Origin: Spirodela intermedia
Lineage: Eukaryota; Streptophyta; Magnoliopsida; Alismatales; Araceae
DNA length: 64,000 nucleotides
Reading direction: 5' to 3'
Assembly (NCBI GenBank): GCA_902729315.2
Contig: LR746274.1
Span: 5,173,037-5,237,036 of the forward strand
Shown one piece after another: positions 45,287 through 58,223 of the stretch. The notes below the pieces were generated by a model, which saw only the letters and a list, made by a program, of their open reading frames with translations, was not told where the DNA came from and made no database searches. Each line of letters begins with the position of its first letter. Position 1 is the stretch's first letter. The translations under genes and the position numbers were made by a program.

Positions 45287-48200
45287 TTACAGGCCAACAA
45301 GGACCTTGAAGGCGTCGTAGATGCCCCACTGCGCACCAGTCAGCGTCCCTATCATCACAATACGCAGTGGGAGCCCCCTTGTGAAGAGGCCCCACACCCC
45401 AAGCTTCCTGACGGCCTGAAAGCAACCCGAAAATGGCAAAACCTGAGCACAGGCCGAGAGAGTAGAGGTGGCAGCAGGGTGGGTGTCGGCAGGGAAAAAG
45501 ATCCGCCGTCGCCGCCGCTGCTGCCAACGCCGGTGGAGGGGGCATACATCACCGACTGTGGCTCCCTTGGCATTGTTGAGGAAAGAGACGAGATTATCGG
45601 CCGGGTGTGAGACGACTGCACAGAAGACACCGGCGATGTAGCCACCGGCAAAGCTTATGCCGAGCTGGAGCTCCTTGCTGCACTGGTCCTTGGGCTTGGG
45701 GACGGCGTGCTTGTAGATCATCTCAACGACAGTCTCAAAGGACGCAAACTTCATCATTGTATCTGAGAGTACAAAATGCAAGTGGGAAATTTATATATAT
45801 ATATAAAAATGCGAGTATCTTCACGCAAAGATTTTTTTTTTACAAATATAAATATTCAAAAAATATACAACTGATGTAAGTGGGAAATATGTAAAGTAGA
45901 GAAAAGAATTGGCCAGACACTGATACATAACTGCACAAAATCATCGTGCATTAGAACAGTACAATAAGCAGTAAAAAAAACATTATTTTTAATAAGATAA
46001 AAGTATTATTCCTGGTATAACTATCATTAAGAAGCAATTATTTACTTGTGAAAATTACAGTTCATTGGGCCTCTTCCTTTCCTGCTGACTATGGCATTGA
46101 AAGATGCCGCCTATTGATAACAGTAGTGATGATGAGTCCACTTGTCACACTGTTCCCGAGTGGCAGCCATCTACAATGCTTGTTCCACATATGGAAATAA
46201 GGCAGAGATCTCTTCTTGTTTCCGTGGTCATAATGGGCAAGAAAATTAGGGATGAAGCTCCGGGTACACAGCTTGTTCCATTAGAGATAAAATCATACTA
46301 GTGAATTATCAAGGATAATTTGATGCACTTAGCAGTAAACCTAGTGTTTAGACCTTCCATTGAACATTGTACCTTAACATAGCCAATAAATTATTAGGCC
46401 CATATGATAAGTAGAGCAGGAACTAAAGATTTTTTCTGCAAGGTAGACATTGGCGATTGGTTTTCTAACAATGTAAACCATGAGTATGCTTTGTTAGTGT
46501 AATGATTGATCAAAACCTTCCTAGAAATACTGAGAGATCAGGGATTTCTGTTACCTTTCATAAACAAGTTGGAGGAAACCCAAAACATTCAAATCCATAT
46601 GGGATCATTGTACTTATTTTTTCTTCAAAAAGGTGCAGAAACAAATAGACCATCAGAATCAAAAGAACATAAGACACAAGGAAGTTTCCAACTGTACAGT
46701 ACAGAAGTTCAGACCAGACAATTTCTATTCTGAATAGGACCAGAGCAAAACTGGTGCAATCTGTAGAGTAGGCAGCCCAGTCCTGGCCTTCTTAAACCCG
46801 GGGCCAATGCCACCTTGGCATGGAAGCACATCAAGGCATAGTTAAGATGGTTTATTTAAAATAAGGTCCACTATGCCTGGCAATAGATATCAAAGACAAA
46901 AATGTTCTGGAGTACTCTCGTTTCCACGACAAATTTTATACAAATAGGCACACATAAACATATAACGCTTTATAAAATCTGAGAACACATGATTACATAC
47001 AACCTGAAAAACTCAGACAAAACTAAATGAGACTTGGCCTTTTTTTTCTATTTTTTTCTAAAGTCCTGTGAAAGAACTTTATCACACTGAAAATTATCAG
47101 TGAAGGGTTAATGATCAATTTATCTACGGTAAATTAATGGATACATAAATTTTATTTGAATTTAATCATCCTGATCTACATGAGTTTTTAAAAGAATTAG
47201 AAAACCAACCTCGTTCGTCAATACACCAGAAGGATATTGGATTCAGCAGAGAAAAAGCTTGTAGCAACACTCACATGCATTTCTCAACACTTTAATTAAA
47301 TATAACTGAGAATGCCACAGAGCTGAACTTTTGTTTTTACAGGGAATGTGGGGTAATGCTTCTTGTGGATGGAGATGAAACACCTACAGCAGACCAACAT
47401 ACATTAATATGATCCCAAGTTGGTGCATTAACATGGGAATGCACCAACTTGGAATTTTCCATAAGCCCGGAGTTCAAATAAACATTTTTTATGGTAAACC
47501 CTTCACTAAACTTGATGACATTCCACTGGCATTGACTTGGGTGATGTTGAACTGGTCCTATCACATGAATCACCATAATGATTTGGAGATAACTGATAAC
47601 CTAAAAATTTGACCTCTCAATATTGCAATAATGGAACATGAAAAAGAGATTAAAGCATAAACAAAACTGTGAACACAGACATGAATGAGCTTCGATTATT
47701 GACAAGAATTGGACGTCATGTAGAATTTTGCATGATGACTAGCTTGCATCCATCGTATCACCGTCCATCCATAAAGATAACAAGCGATTGAACATTAGAG
47801 TTCGAACAAAACGTAGCACCTAAACAAATGATAACCCAAAGAATATGTGGCTTATGTGAGAGTTTACCCAAAAAAAAGAGAAATAGGGGCAATAATGCAG
47901 ATATTTTTTAAAAGTACGGAGCATCTGACATGAAAAAATAGGAGGAAAAAACCTTACAAGGAATCTGCCGTCCCCAGAGTGGAACGATGCCTTTATACAA
48001 CCTATAAAACGTCAAAGAAATGGATCAAGAAATGAATACATGATGCATTCAACTGAGAATAAGAAAAAAACGCTTGACAGCATACCCCAGTGCACCTTCA
48101 GATTTGACAAACTTGGGCAATCCATCTGACAGACCTCTGGCAAAGCCAGGCTGTGTTTGGACACGTACTTTCACAGCTTCCATTGGGCAAAGGGCAATAT

Positions 48201-49407
48201 CAGCAATAACCTCCGCAGAGGCAGAGCCCGCAAGGTAGATCAGTGTCTTGTACTTAGCCGCATTCTCCGGTCCAGCAATATCAGAATAATATTTCTTGAA
48301 GAACTCGTAAAATCCAAACTTGCATGCACCCTGAGCACTGTATCCTAACAAAGTCGGCACCCATCCCCTGAAGAAGCCTCTGATGGCCTGCTCTTTCAGA
48401 AGGACACCAAATCCAGATGAAATGCTCTTGTACTTTTCAGGATTAATCTGAGGAAATGCGATTAAATGATCAATGGAAGTGTCCATATTAAGATCAAACT
48501 TTTGGTATGGTCCTATCACTAAAAAATTAAAACTTCACAGAAATGATTAAAATACCAAAGTGTAAAGATATACTACCAAACTTTGGACATGCGGGAGTGA
48601 ACGAAAAAATCGGGTAACATGCTACAGCCATGACCTTCGGGAACAACGAACACATGCTCGAGAGTTCATTAGAAGAGTTGGTAAAAGTAGTGGCATTTAC
48701 CCATTATTGGAAGCCTTTCACCTTGGAAAACCCGAAAGAAAAATAATTTTCAGATATAATAGGGGAAAAACGACAGAGATTGAAAAAAATAAGCCACATT
48801 AAAATAAAATGCATTAATGATAGTTTAAGGAAGTAGATGATAAATCGTTTGCAACACATTAGAAATATCTTTATCAAGTATATACCGTTAAATTATATTA
48901 ACAAACATGCCGTAAAAGTTTTATCAAGGTTTTCGAAAAAGTAATAACGTAACAGAACATCGAAATATATCGCCTACGTAGAGTCAACATAAGCAGTCAT
49001 CAAGCAACCAGCCATAACGCATTTTGCGTAAACCTTGTCCGGACAAGCCGAGCTCCTGAACCCGCAACACTTACCTGCATATTGCATTTGACGAGATCCA
49101 AGGGAGTAACTGCCGTGTGGGTGAGACCACAGCTAGCGATCCCACCAGCAGTACAGGCCGCGTAAAACTGGGGCGAGTAGAGCTCAATCTTCTCCTTGGG
49201 CGCCGGAACGAGAAACTGCTCCGGTGCTTCGTCATTAGGAGGTTCGGGCGATGGCGACGACGGCAATGAGGCCGTCGCGCCCCCGTCCCTGGCCAGAAGG
49301 AACCCGTCGAAGACCAGGGATTTAGTGGTGCCGACGGCAGCAGAGGCAGGGCAGTAGAGAAATCTAGGGATGACGGAACGTCGGGTGGAGCTATCGGCCT
49401 GAACCAT
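45287..49407 (-). CDS. PHT3: Mitochondrial phosphate carrier (PHT3/MPT family)
   Basis: Role: inner-membrane carrier importing inorganic phosphate with protons for ATP synthesis. Exons on the minus strand: 49075..49407, 48086..48447, 47958..48001, 45548..45762, 45287..45415; phases close, giving 360 aa. Three carrier repeats are seen with PxD/ExxK-type signatures: [26 protein letters not shown], and [12 protein letters not shown]. Family landmarks include [62 protein letters not shown] and [14 protein letters not shown]. The N-terminal ~75 residues look like a mitochondrial presequence. The coding frame stops right after KVLVGL; relatives usually run on with PTTGG. A strong donor-like GTAAGT overlaps this stop. 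Intron 45763-47957 is large and AT-rich. Confidence 0.93.
45763..47957 (-). other. Large intron of the phosphate carrier gene
   Basis: A 2.2-kb AT-rich intron. A short inverted match (GATCCCAAGTTGGTGCATTA against GGGAATGCACCAACTTGG) lies at about 47411-47453. No domain or RNA gene was seen. Confidence 0.6.
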
Positions 49408-51414
49408 CTCTGCCAGGCACCGAGCTCCAAGTTATAGGGATCATGCGAGGAGGAGGACGAGAAGAGAGGAAGGAAGAAGAGCTCGCCCTCCGACTGCCAA
49501 AGGAACTCGACGGCCTGTTGAGCTCCACCATTTTCGTCTGACGGCCATCTTTGTTGTATACCCTTGGCATTACGATAAATCACAATTCTACCCCTAACCG
49601 CTGACGATGCTACAATGGCCCGGGTACGCCCGAAGTGCAGCCCGATCTTAGACTTGACCCGCCCGGAAAATAAATTAGGCGAGATCCATCTCGATGCCAC
49701 GTGGCATATCTTCTTTCGCCCACGTGACAAGCCCCCGCTGAAATGGGCACAATGGGCCCGGTAGTCCCGGGCTCCGGGCCAAGCCTGGGCCGGCTCGTGC
49801 GGTAATCCCACTGAAATAGCAGAGAGATTCTCTGATCTTGGTATTTTCGTAATTAAATATATATAATGTGGTCATTTTGTTATTTAATGGGCTGTATATT
49901 CCGCACCGCCGCACCTTTCTCTGCTGTCGACCCACGCGAGGCCGCCATTCCCTTTATTCCCGCCCTCGGTAATTAAATAATATAATATTTATTGAAACGT
50001 TAATTGTCATTTAGACAATATTTGCTAATACATAATTAGCTTATTTACTTTATATTTCTTATTTCTTTAGGAGGAGTTTTAATCTTTTTCATATATTCTT
50101 ATTAAAAATATGTTAATATATCCTAAAAGTAATATTTGAAGTCCATGAAAGCAGAAACTGATGCCACTAACCAATGCATAATGAGATGAATGGCTTTAGA
50201 CCCATAATAGCATGGAAGGCTAGATCTTACCAAAAATGAAGGAGTACAAAGAATATAGTTAAATATAAATAATCCATCCGAAAACCCCATCTTATAATTC
50301 ATATGAATATTTCCTAGTATCATATTTGCAATAGTATCTCTCTCTCTCTCTCTCCCTCCCTCTCCTTCCCTCTCCTTCCCTCTCCCTCTCTCTCCCTCCC
50401 TCTCCTTCCCTCTCCCTCTCTCTCCCTCTCCTTCCCTCTCCCTCTCTCTCCCTCTCTTTAGATTAATGTAGGTGTAAATCATCATCATTCTACTGGTATT
50501 ATTAGAGATGAGCATATCAGTCTTTGAATTTTTTGGGTAAAACATTGGTCCAACCTATAATTGGTCTAAGTTTTTAATGAATAATTGGATAATCATTTTG
50601 TTGATAGAAAAATCATTGGATTATCCAATTTGGCAAGAAGACCCAAATCACTTTTTTCAAAAAATTCTAAAAATAGTTTAATATGAATTTATTTAATGTA
50701 TTTATAGAAAATATATGTTGAGAAATCAAGTGAAATAGGACATTTCTTTGCAAGAAAAAGCACAAAATATCATTAATCCAGGCTCCTCTCATCCTCATTG
50801 GCACATATACATGCAAATATGATGGACCGCGTGAATTGGGATTGCTATCAATGGGTTCTAATCATTCTTCTCACCTACCAAATAAAAAAAATAAAATAAA
50901 TTTTATTATTTGATTTGTGGTGATGGGATGAGTGGATTTTGATGCGTGGCCTTGTCAATTTAATAACGGAAATTAATTAGTTTTTTAAAACTGACGCAGA
51001 CGGCAGAAAAAATGGCATGCTTAGTAAATTGATGGAAACTTGGGGTTAATTTGAATGGTCCAGGCTGAAGGGCGCAGAAGAGAGTCAATATAAGGTTCCT
51101 GAGCCCGAACAAGTCAGAGTCGGGGTTCTCTATCGTTCTTCTTTCAGGCTATATCTTGCCGGAGGCGGAGTGGGTTTGGCTCCCGCGGCCGCAGATCCAG
51201 CCCTTTGGATTCCTCGCGAGGGAGTAGTGACGGCGCTGGAATCCTAGGGTTCCGGTGCGGAGCGGAGACCTCGGGAGATCTGGCCGGAGGATCGTCGGAG
51301 ATATAGAGCGGCGGAGATTTGGCAGGCATAGGGGAAGGCGGCGAACTTGCTGAATCCCGAGATCGCGCCGCTTTTGTTGGAGTCGCCGAGGAGAAGGAAC
51401 GGCCGGTGAGCAGG
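49408..51414. promoter_or_regulatory. Shared upstream region of divergent phosphate carrier and CPL3 genes
   Basis: About 2 kb between two head-to-head starts. Site II-type TGGGCC/GGGCCC words cluster at 49740-49800, with another TGGGCT at about 49888, nearest the carrier gene. The middle is AT-rich and contains a CT-rich minisatellite (50338-50458). The CPL3 leader occupies at least the last 250 bases. Confidence 0.55.
50338..50458. repeat. CT-rich minisatellite
   Basis: Higher-order repeat of about 12- to 18-bp phrases such as TCTCCTTCCC and TCTCCCTCTC, ending cleanly at 50458. Confidence 0.9.
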
Positions 51415-54400
51415 ATGGCGAGGGATGGGGCTCTTCTTGGTGAGGAGGATGAGGGAGATATATCGTACAATGCGGTGGAGGGGGTCCCTGAGGAGGATGT
51501 GAAGCGACGGGACTTCCCCAGGACGTCGAGGTCGGGTAGGGTTTGGATGGGGGATCCGATGCGGTTTTCTACCATGTTGGGGAGGAACTACGCCGCCAAT
51601 CTTTACAACTTCGCTTGGGCGCAGGCGGTTCAGAACAAGCCTCTGGTCAGCTTCGTCCCCGAGGAGGCGACACCTATGGGATCCGGATCGTTGAACCCTG
51701 GGGAAGACGACGCCACGACTGTACCGTCGGGGCAGGAAGACGGTGATTTGGTGGAGAACATGGAGTCCAGTGGTCCGGTGGAAAAGGAGGAGGGAGAACT
51801 AGAGGAAGGGGAGATCACTCTGGCATCTGGGGAGGTTGATTTCGTTCATGAAATCGTCTGCGACCCGTCGAAGGATGCCGAACAGCCGGTGGTTTCTGAG
51901 GGGATTCCAGTTTCGACGCGAGTGGAGACAAGTGAAGGGGATTATTCGAGTGGGGATTTCGAATCGGAAACGGAAATCGACTTCGATGCGTTAGTCGTCA
52001 CCACTTTAGAAGAGTTGGAAGCCATAAATGAGGAATATGCAGAGAAGTAAGTCATAGCGTAGGATTTCTGAGACGAGACTTAAAAGAAATTATACTTAAT
52101 ACTCATAAATGACGCAAAAAAAGAGTTTTGATGGAACTTCGGACCTTTGATAATTAACTTAGATGATATTTCATTGGAGGTTCTCAAGATTTTGGTCTTG
52201 TCGGTGATGAAGCTTTTCTGAATGAGGCGTTTGTTTCCTTGTACAGATGTTTTGACGAAGCTTGTTTTCGACTATGTAAGACATTGGACGGCTTGCAGAA
52301 AATGGTAGCAGAGAGTAGTCTTCCTGTTGTAGATGCTTTACTGCAACAGGCACTCATGGGGGTTCAAACTGTTTACTCTGTAAGATATATCATGCTTTCC
52401 CCGCGTGAATTGGTGTCTCCTGCCATGAATATTGATGTTAATAACCAAAATGTTGTCAGGTATATATGACGAGGAGTGATCAGAATAGGAAGCCACTATT
52501 CAGGTCTTTCTCCACTTCGTCATCCAGTGGGATTGCTTTCCTCCTCTTTCTTCAATTTCTTCAATCTGACCCTTGTTGTTTTAGGTTGCTTTCTCACCTG
52601 AAGAACCGAGTGTCTGCAATGCTTAAACCTGAGCAGATGGAGGAGGTACTCTTTTTGCTTTTCCTATCTTATTTGAATGGAGGCATGAACATTTTACCCT
52701 AACGTTAGATGCCACCCTTTGCAGGTGAATGAGATGATGCAATCTTTGGCTTGTGCTGCTGTCGACAGAGGGATAGAAACAGCACCTCAGCAGGAACCCA
52801 GATTATTGTGTTCTACTGTTGATGCTACGGCTAGGAACAATAACGCTGCTGCTCCTCCCAAGTTGCCCTTGGTAGAATCACCTCCCATCCCTAAAATCAG
52901 AGTAGACTATCATCCTCTGTTGGATCTGCATGCAAACCATGATGAGAACAGTTTGCCTTCACCTACCCGGGACGGTGTTCCGCCTTTGCTTGATCAGAAA
53001 ACATTTGGGGAAGGGCCCAGAGAACCAGCTCCTCAGCCTGTCGCTAGGAAAAAAGATGAATATAAACATAGTGTATCACGGACCCGTGAAAAAGATGGCA
53101 CGACCTTTTCTACTTATCAGCAGAAATACTTTCATGCTTCCTTTCTTCCATCTAATGAACTCCCGAGCCCAACTCCTTCCGAAGAGTGCAATGGCGGTGA
53201 TGGAGACTTTCAAGAAGTTTCTAGTTCTCTCATTCCGAATGCTGTGACAACTGTGGGTTCATCTGTATCATTGCAGCCTGGTAGTTCTATCTCTGATACT
53301 AGCTGTGGAGATAACTTAAGCAGACCAGGATTGATTCCTAGTCCAATGGAATGGCAGGTGGGCCCTGGCATAAACTTGGTGGCAAAAGCTTCGTTAAAGA
53401 GCAGGGATCCCAGACTAAAGCACTCGCTCCCGCCGGGTAATGGTGTAAACTCTGATGGGCTTACTAATGTGTCGATTGCAATATCAAGAAAGCAGAAGTT
53501 TGTTGATGAGTCTGTGCTTGAGAATCATAATTTGAAAAGGCAGAGAAATGAGTCGCCAGATAGAAATGATTTGCAGATTTCAACAAGGAAAGATGGCTGG
53601 ATAGAAGATAATGGCGCCTTGGTGGCTCAACAAGGGATCATGGGTCAGCCTATTGACAGCAGGTTAAACGAGAACAGAAAAATAGAAAAGGCAGAAGCTA
53701 ACCCCGGTGGGACGCAGGGTGTGAGCTTAAAAGAGACAATTGTCAGGAACGATCCGGCGCCTGCAGTGAGTAGCTCTCCAATGGTTTCATTGCTTTCTTT
53801 GCTGAAGGACTTTGCTGGAGACTCCACCATACTGACGCATCTGGTTAAGGAAAAACAGAGATTAGCTGTTGAAACTCAGCTGATGACTGCTAATTTGGGT
53901 CCTGCCGTGACAAATCCTTCAATCAGGGAGAGAACCCCTGAAGCTGTTCCTTCAACAAGCGGTCCCCCACCAAGGTTTCTACAATCTGATCAAAAAATAG
54001 ATGGCAAAATTAAAGTGAGCTCTCAAACAACGCAGATGGTAAGATACCTTCTTGGTTGAATAACCAATTAATTGGATAGATATGGGTTTGGAAGGTCCAA
54101 ACCAATCTTTCTTGTTCTTTGCTGCCTTCTATTTGGAAACTTAAATCTCTAGAGTCCTAATTTTTACAGATGACTAATGGCGTGAAACAAGTCAGAAATT
54201 TCTCAAGAAACGTTATTTCTTGACAATTGAGAAGCTTACGCTTAGGCTGTTAATTTCACTTAATTATTGAGATGTGTCACTCGTTTTGAGTACATTTATT
54301 TCAACTTTAGTTGCAGGAACCCCAGGACGGTGCTGGGAAGATACGAATGAAGTCTAGAGATCCTCGCCGCATCCTTCACAGTAACATGCTTCAGAAGAGC

Positions 54401-56561
54401 GAAGGTTTGGGGAATGATCAGTCAAAAGCGATTGCGGGTCCCTCAAATACTGATAGGAACAAGTCAACGACGAAAGCTCTAGGGGAGCCGGTCCAAGCTG
54501 CTTTGTCACCTCCCCAGCTAACCCTGGTGCCCAATGCACCCAACCAATTTAATAAAGGCGTTAAGAACATTGCTGATGCAACCTCTGCTTCACTAGTAGC
54601 TGGTTGCGACTTTTCAGGTCCTCAGACTGCTTCCCAGTCTCTGCCAACAAAGGTGGAGATGGTGGATGCAAGGACTGCGGCAGAAGAGTCAAATGATCAA
54701 CAAAAAGCGTCTACATCAAAGTCGTCTGATCCATGGGGGGATATGGAACATTTATTGGACGGTTACGATGAGCTTCAGAAGGCCGCGATTCAGCGCGAGA
54801 GGGCTAGAAGGATCGAAGAACAGAACAGAATGATTGCCGACAGGAAACTCTGCCTCGTCTTGGATTTGGATCACACACTTCTCAATTCTGCAAAGGTAAT
54901 GGAAAAAAAATGATAAATTCTTTTAAATTATTTTTCCGTTTTATCTTCTTCTTATTAAGCTGACATAGCTGGATCTGTGATCATCCATTAGTTTTCAGAG
55001 GTGGATCAAGTTCATGAGGAGATTCTGCGGAGAAAGGAGGAGCAGGATCGTGAGAAGCCGCAAAGAAGCCTCTTTCGGTTCCCCCACATGGGAATGTGGA
55101 CGAAGCTGCGACCGGGTATCTGGAATTTCCTTGAAAAGGTACGCTGATTTTGATGACGATCCCAAGAACCCTATCAACAACACAATTCTGGTTCTTCTTG
55201 ATGCCCAATGGGTACCTGAAATATGCCCAAAAAATTCCGACTTGATTTCTGGAAGTTTTTTTATATCTCGATGGCCATTGCGATTTCCGATAACAAAAAA
55301 GAGATCCTAAGAACCCTAGAAACGCAGACAATTTTGGTTTTTTTTTTCCTGCAACGTGTGCTTTGATTTACAGTAAGCTGAGCATCCCTGTCCCTGATAC
55401 TGCTGCAGACGAGCAAGCTCTTCGAGCTGCATCTGTACACCATGGGCAACAAGCTCTACGCCACGGAGATGGCGAAGGTGCTCGACCCCACCGGCGTGCT
55501 CTTCGCCGGCCGAGTCATTTCCAAGGGAGACGACGGCGACCTCTTCGACGGCGACGAGCGGCTGCCCAAGAGCAAGGACCTGGACGGCGTTCTGGGCATG
55601 GAGTCGGCGGTGGTCATCATCGATGACTCCTTGCGCGTATGGCCCCACCACAAGCTCAACCTCATCGTCGTCGAGAGGTACCCTCCCTCCTCCCCCATCC
55701 TCGTTCTTCTTCTTCTTCTTCTTCGCTATGGCGGCGATGGCGGCCTGAAGCGCGAGCTCCTTCTGCAGGTACACCTACTTCCCTTGCAGTCGGCGGCAGT
55801 TCGGCATGCCGGGGCCTTCCCTTCTCGATATCGACCACGACGAGCGGGTCGAGGACGGCACTCTCGCCTCTGCGCTGGCGGTCTGCGGCTCGTCCTTCCT
55901 CCTCTCTTCTTCAGGAGAATGGGGCGATTGTTGGTGCCCTAACTGGTTTTGGTTTTTCCCCTGTTGCGAGCAGGTCATCGAGAGGATCCACCGGACCTTC
56001 TTCGCCGACCGGTGCCCCGCCGGCGTGGACGTGAGGAACATCATCGCCGCCGAACAGCGGCGGATCTTGGCCGGCTGCCGCATCGTCTTCAGCCGGATCT
56101 TCCCCGTCGGCGAGGCCAATCCCCATCTCCATCCGCTCTGGCAGATCGCCGAGCAATTCGGCGCCACCTGCACCAATCAGATCGACGACCAGGTCACCCA
56201 CGTCGTCGCCAACTCGCTCGGCACCGATAAGGTCCTCCCTCCTCCTCCTTCCGCCGCCGCTCGCCGGAGAAATCTCCGCCGGAGAAATTTTATCCCCGTG
56301 TCTCTCTATTGCTTCTCAGGTCAACTGGGCTCTATCCACCGGGAGATTCGTCGTCTACCCAGGATGGTGAGAAATCATCAACTCCCTTCTGCTTCTCCTT
56401 CTTCTTCATCCCCGCGGCGACCTCCGCCGGCCGGTGGCAGCGCCGCTGCTTCTAACCGCTCTGTCTCTGTGTCTTGCAGGGTTGAGGCGTCGGCTCTGCT
56501 GTACCGGCGTGCTAGCGAGCTGGACTTCGCCATTAAACAGCCGCTTGCCCAGCCACCGTAG
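51415..56561 (+). CDS. CPL3: RNA polymerase II CTD phosphatase-like 3 (CPL3)
   Basis: Role: nuclear phosphatase removing phosphates from the Pol II C-terminal repeat; in Arabidopsis it dampens ABA and defence gene expression. Exons: 51415..52046, 52247..52379, 52460..52503, 52585..52645, 52725..54038, 54317..54895, 54992..55138, 55409..55677, 55769..55880, 55974..56231, 56320..56366, 56480..56561; all phases close to 1225 aa, about the Arabidopsis length. N-terminus: acidic EEGELEEGE and AANLYNFAWAQAVQNKPL. Residues ~729-900: family linker ending SSDPWGDMEHLLDGYDEL. The FCP1-like catalytic domain starts at LVLDLDHTLLNS (nucleophile D911 in DxDxT) and includes FELHLYTMGNKLYATEMAKV and VVIIDDSLRVW. 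The C-terminal BRCT domain has LAGCRIVFSRIFP and GRFVVYPGW. An in-frame ATG at 51319 is an alternative start. Exons 8-12 are markedly more GC-rich than exons 5-7. Confidence 0.95.
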
Positions 56562-58223
56562 GAAGAGGACGACCCAGGCGGTATCTTGGACCGCCCTTCA
56601 CACCCTCCCTAACATAAGCCGGCCGGGTTAAAGGGTGAGCGAGCGCAGAGTAACAAAATGCTCCACCCTTCAAAATTACGACCGACGGTAACCCCCTCCC
56701 CTAAGCCGCGGTACAGCAGAACTAAGCGCGGATTCGAAAAAAATATAAATCAGATGAAGGGGGTATTTTAAAAAAGGACGCAAGAAGAGGACGGCCCTAG
56801 AAAAGAGGGAGGGGGGGGGGTAGGGAGCATATAATTATTAAAGAAGGGTTTATAAGCCTACTACCACAAGTTTCGTGGGTTTCGCCGTAAGTTACCCTTA
56901 CGCTTGCAGATGATCAACGGGAAAAGTCAACAACAAAGGAGCTTATGTTTCCTTGAATGTCGCGTCGGCGCCACGTAAACAAGTGGGGCCCATTCAGCTG
57001 GCGTGGCGAAAAGGATCCACGTGGTTTTTATGACGTCACAGTGTGATAATAATTATTTTATTCAAATCAAACCGTCATTTCCGATATATTTGTTGCCCGC
57101 ACATACGTGTACGTATTTAACTTGGATTTTCCGTCGCAGCTGTCGATGTTAATGGCCGAGGGCTCCAAAAGCCTGTCTACCCAAGATGAGGGCGGAGCGG
57201 GCTCAGTTTCCCTTTATAGGCTTTACTATTGAGCCCATGGATTTGCTTACCTGGCCGGCCCATTAACACATTCAAAAAGGCGTTCTTGCGAATCTGCGGG
57301 GCCCACCTCGGACTAGCCCCTTCAGAGACAGAGAGAGAGAAGGGAAGAAGGCAAATTTGGGCCTAATTTTAAAGCCCAAATTGGGGAAAACACCGAGGGG
57401 CCCAGGTAGAAGGGGCCCCTTCGTCTGTGGGAGCGGCGTTCTGTGGTTCTGCGGCGTCTGGCGAGAGGAGAGAGGGAGAGAGAGAAGAGGGAGGGGGGCC
57501 ACCGCCGGAGCCCTCACCGCCGTCGTCTTCTTCTGTTTTCTTAATATCCTCCCGCTTCTTGTTTATTCGGGAGGATCCGATGAGCGCGGCCGGTGATGAA
57601 AGGCGGTGATTGATGAGGACCGATCAGTGAACGCTTCCATGACGGCCGGGCTCTGGTAGAGAGGTGGAGGTGGGGGCGAAGGACTCCATTAATGGCTGCC
57701 GCGCTCTGCGGAAGCTCGTAGGTCAGTCTTGCTGCATTCGAGCGGCGATTTTTTAATACTCCAGCGGCAGAGCGGGAACAACCGGATCTGCTTAATTGCG
57801 GGGCGACGGCGACGACAAGAACCTAGCGGGGAGGCGGATCTGCCACCTTTTGGATTGGTGCCTTGTTTCGTCTGAGGTCGGGGGACTCCTACTGGGTAGA
57901 TTCTCTCCTCTTACTCCTCGTCGCCTTCTCCCGTGGTGAGATCTTCTCGAGGATCGCAGTCATTTGGACCGCCTGCGGGCTTGGACGTTCCATGCTCGGT
58001 GGATTCGCTGTGGCTCCCTTCTGGTTTGGAAGAATTCTGACTGTCGGCTGCGTCGAAGGGACGGGGGTTGACAATTGCTGATCTGACTAGCTCGCCCCGG
58101 ATCTGTTTTGTTCCCCTTCGCTGGAAGCCCTCCGAAGCGCAGCCCAATCGGGCCGGAGACATTTGCTGGGTCCTTTCCTTCTTCCAAGTTGTTTAACCAG
58201 TGAGAAGACAGGAGTTGTCGGGG
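56562..58223. other. Intergenic region and SCD2 promoter/leader
   Basis: Contains the CPL3 3' side and an AT-rich strip at 57040-57060. Site II-type GGGCCC/GCCCA words are spread over 56985-57400. From about 57430 the sequence becomes GC-rich with a GA run, consistent with a long SCD2 5' leader that may hold a leader intron. I could not place its transcription start. Confidence 0.55.

Noticed and set aside
55316-55774. 152-codon minus-strand frame
   Set aside because: Antisense shadow of the GC-rich CPL3 exon 8.
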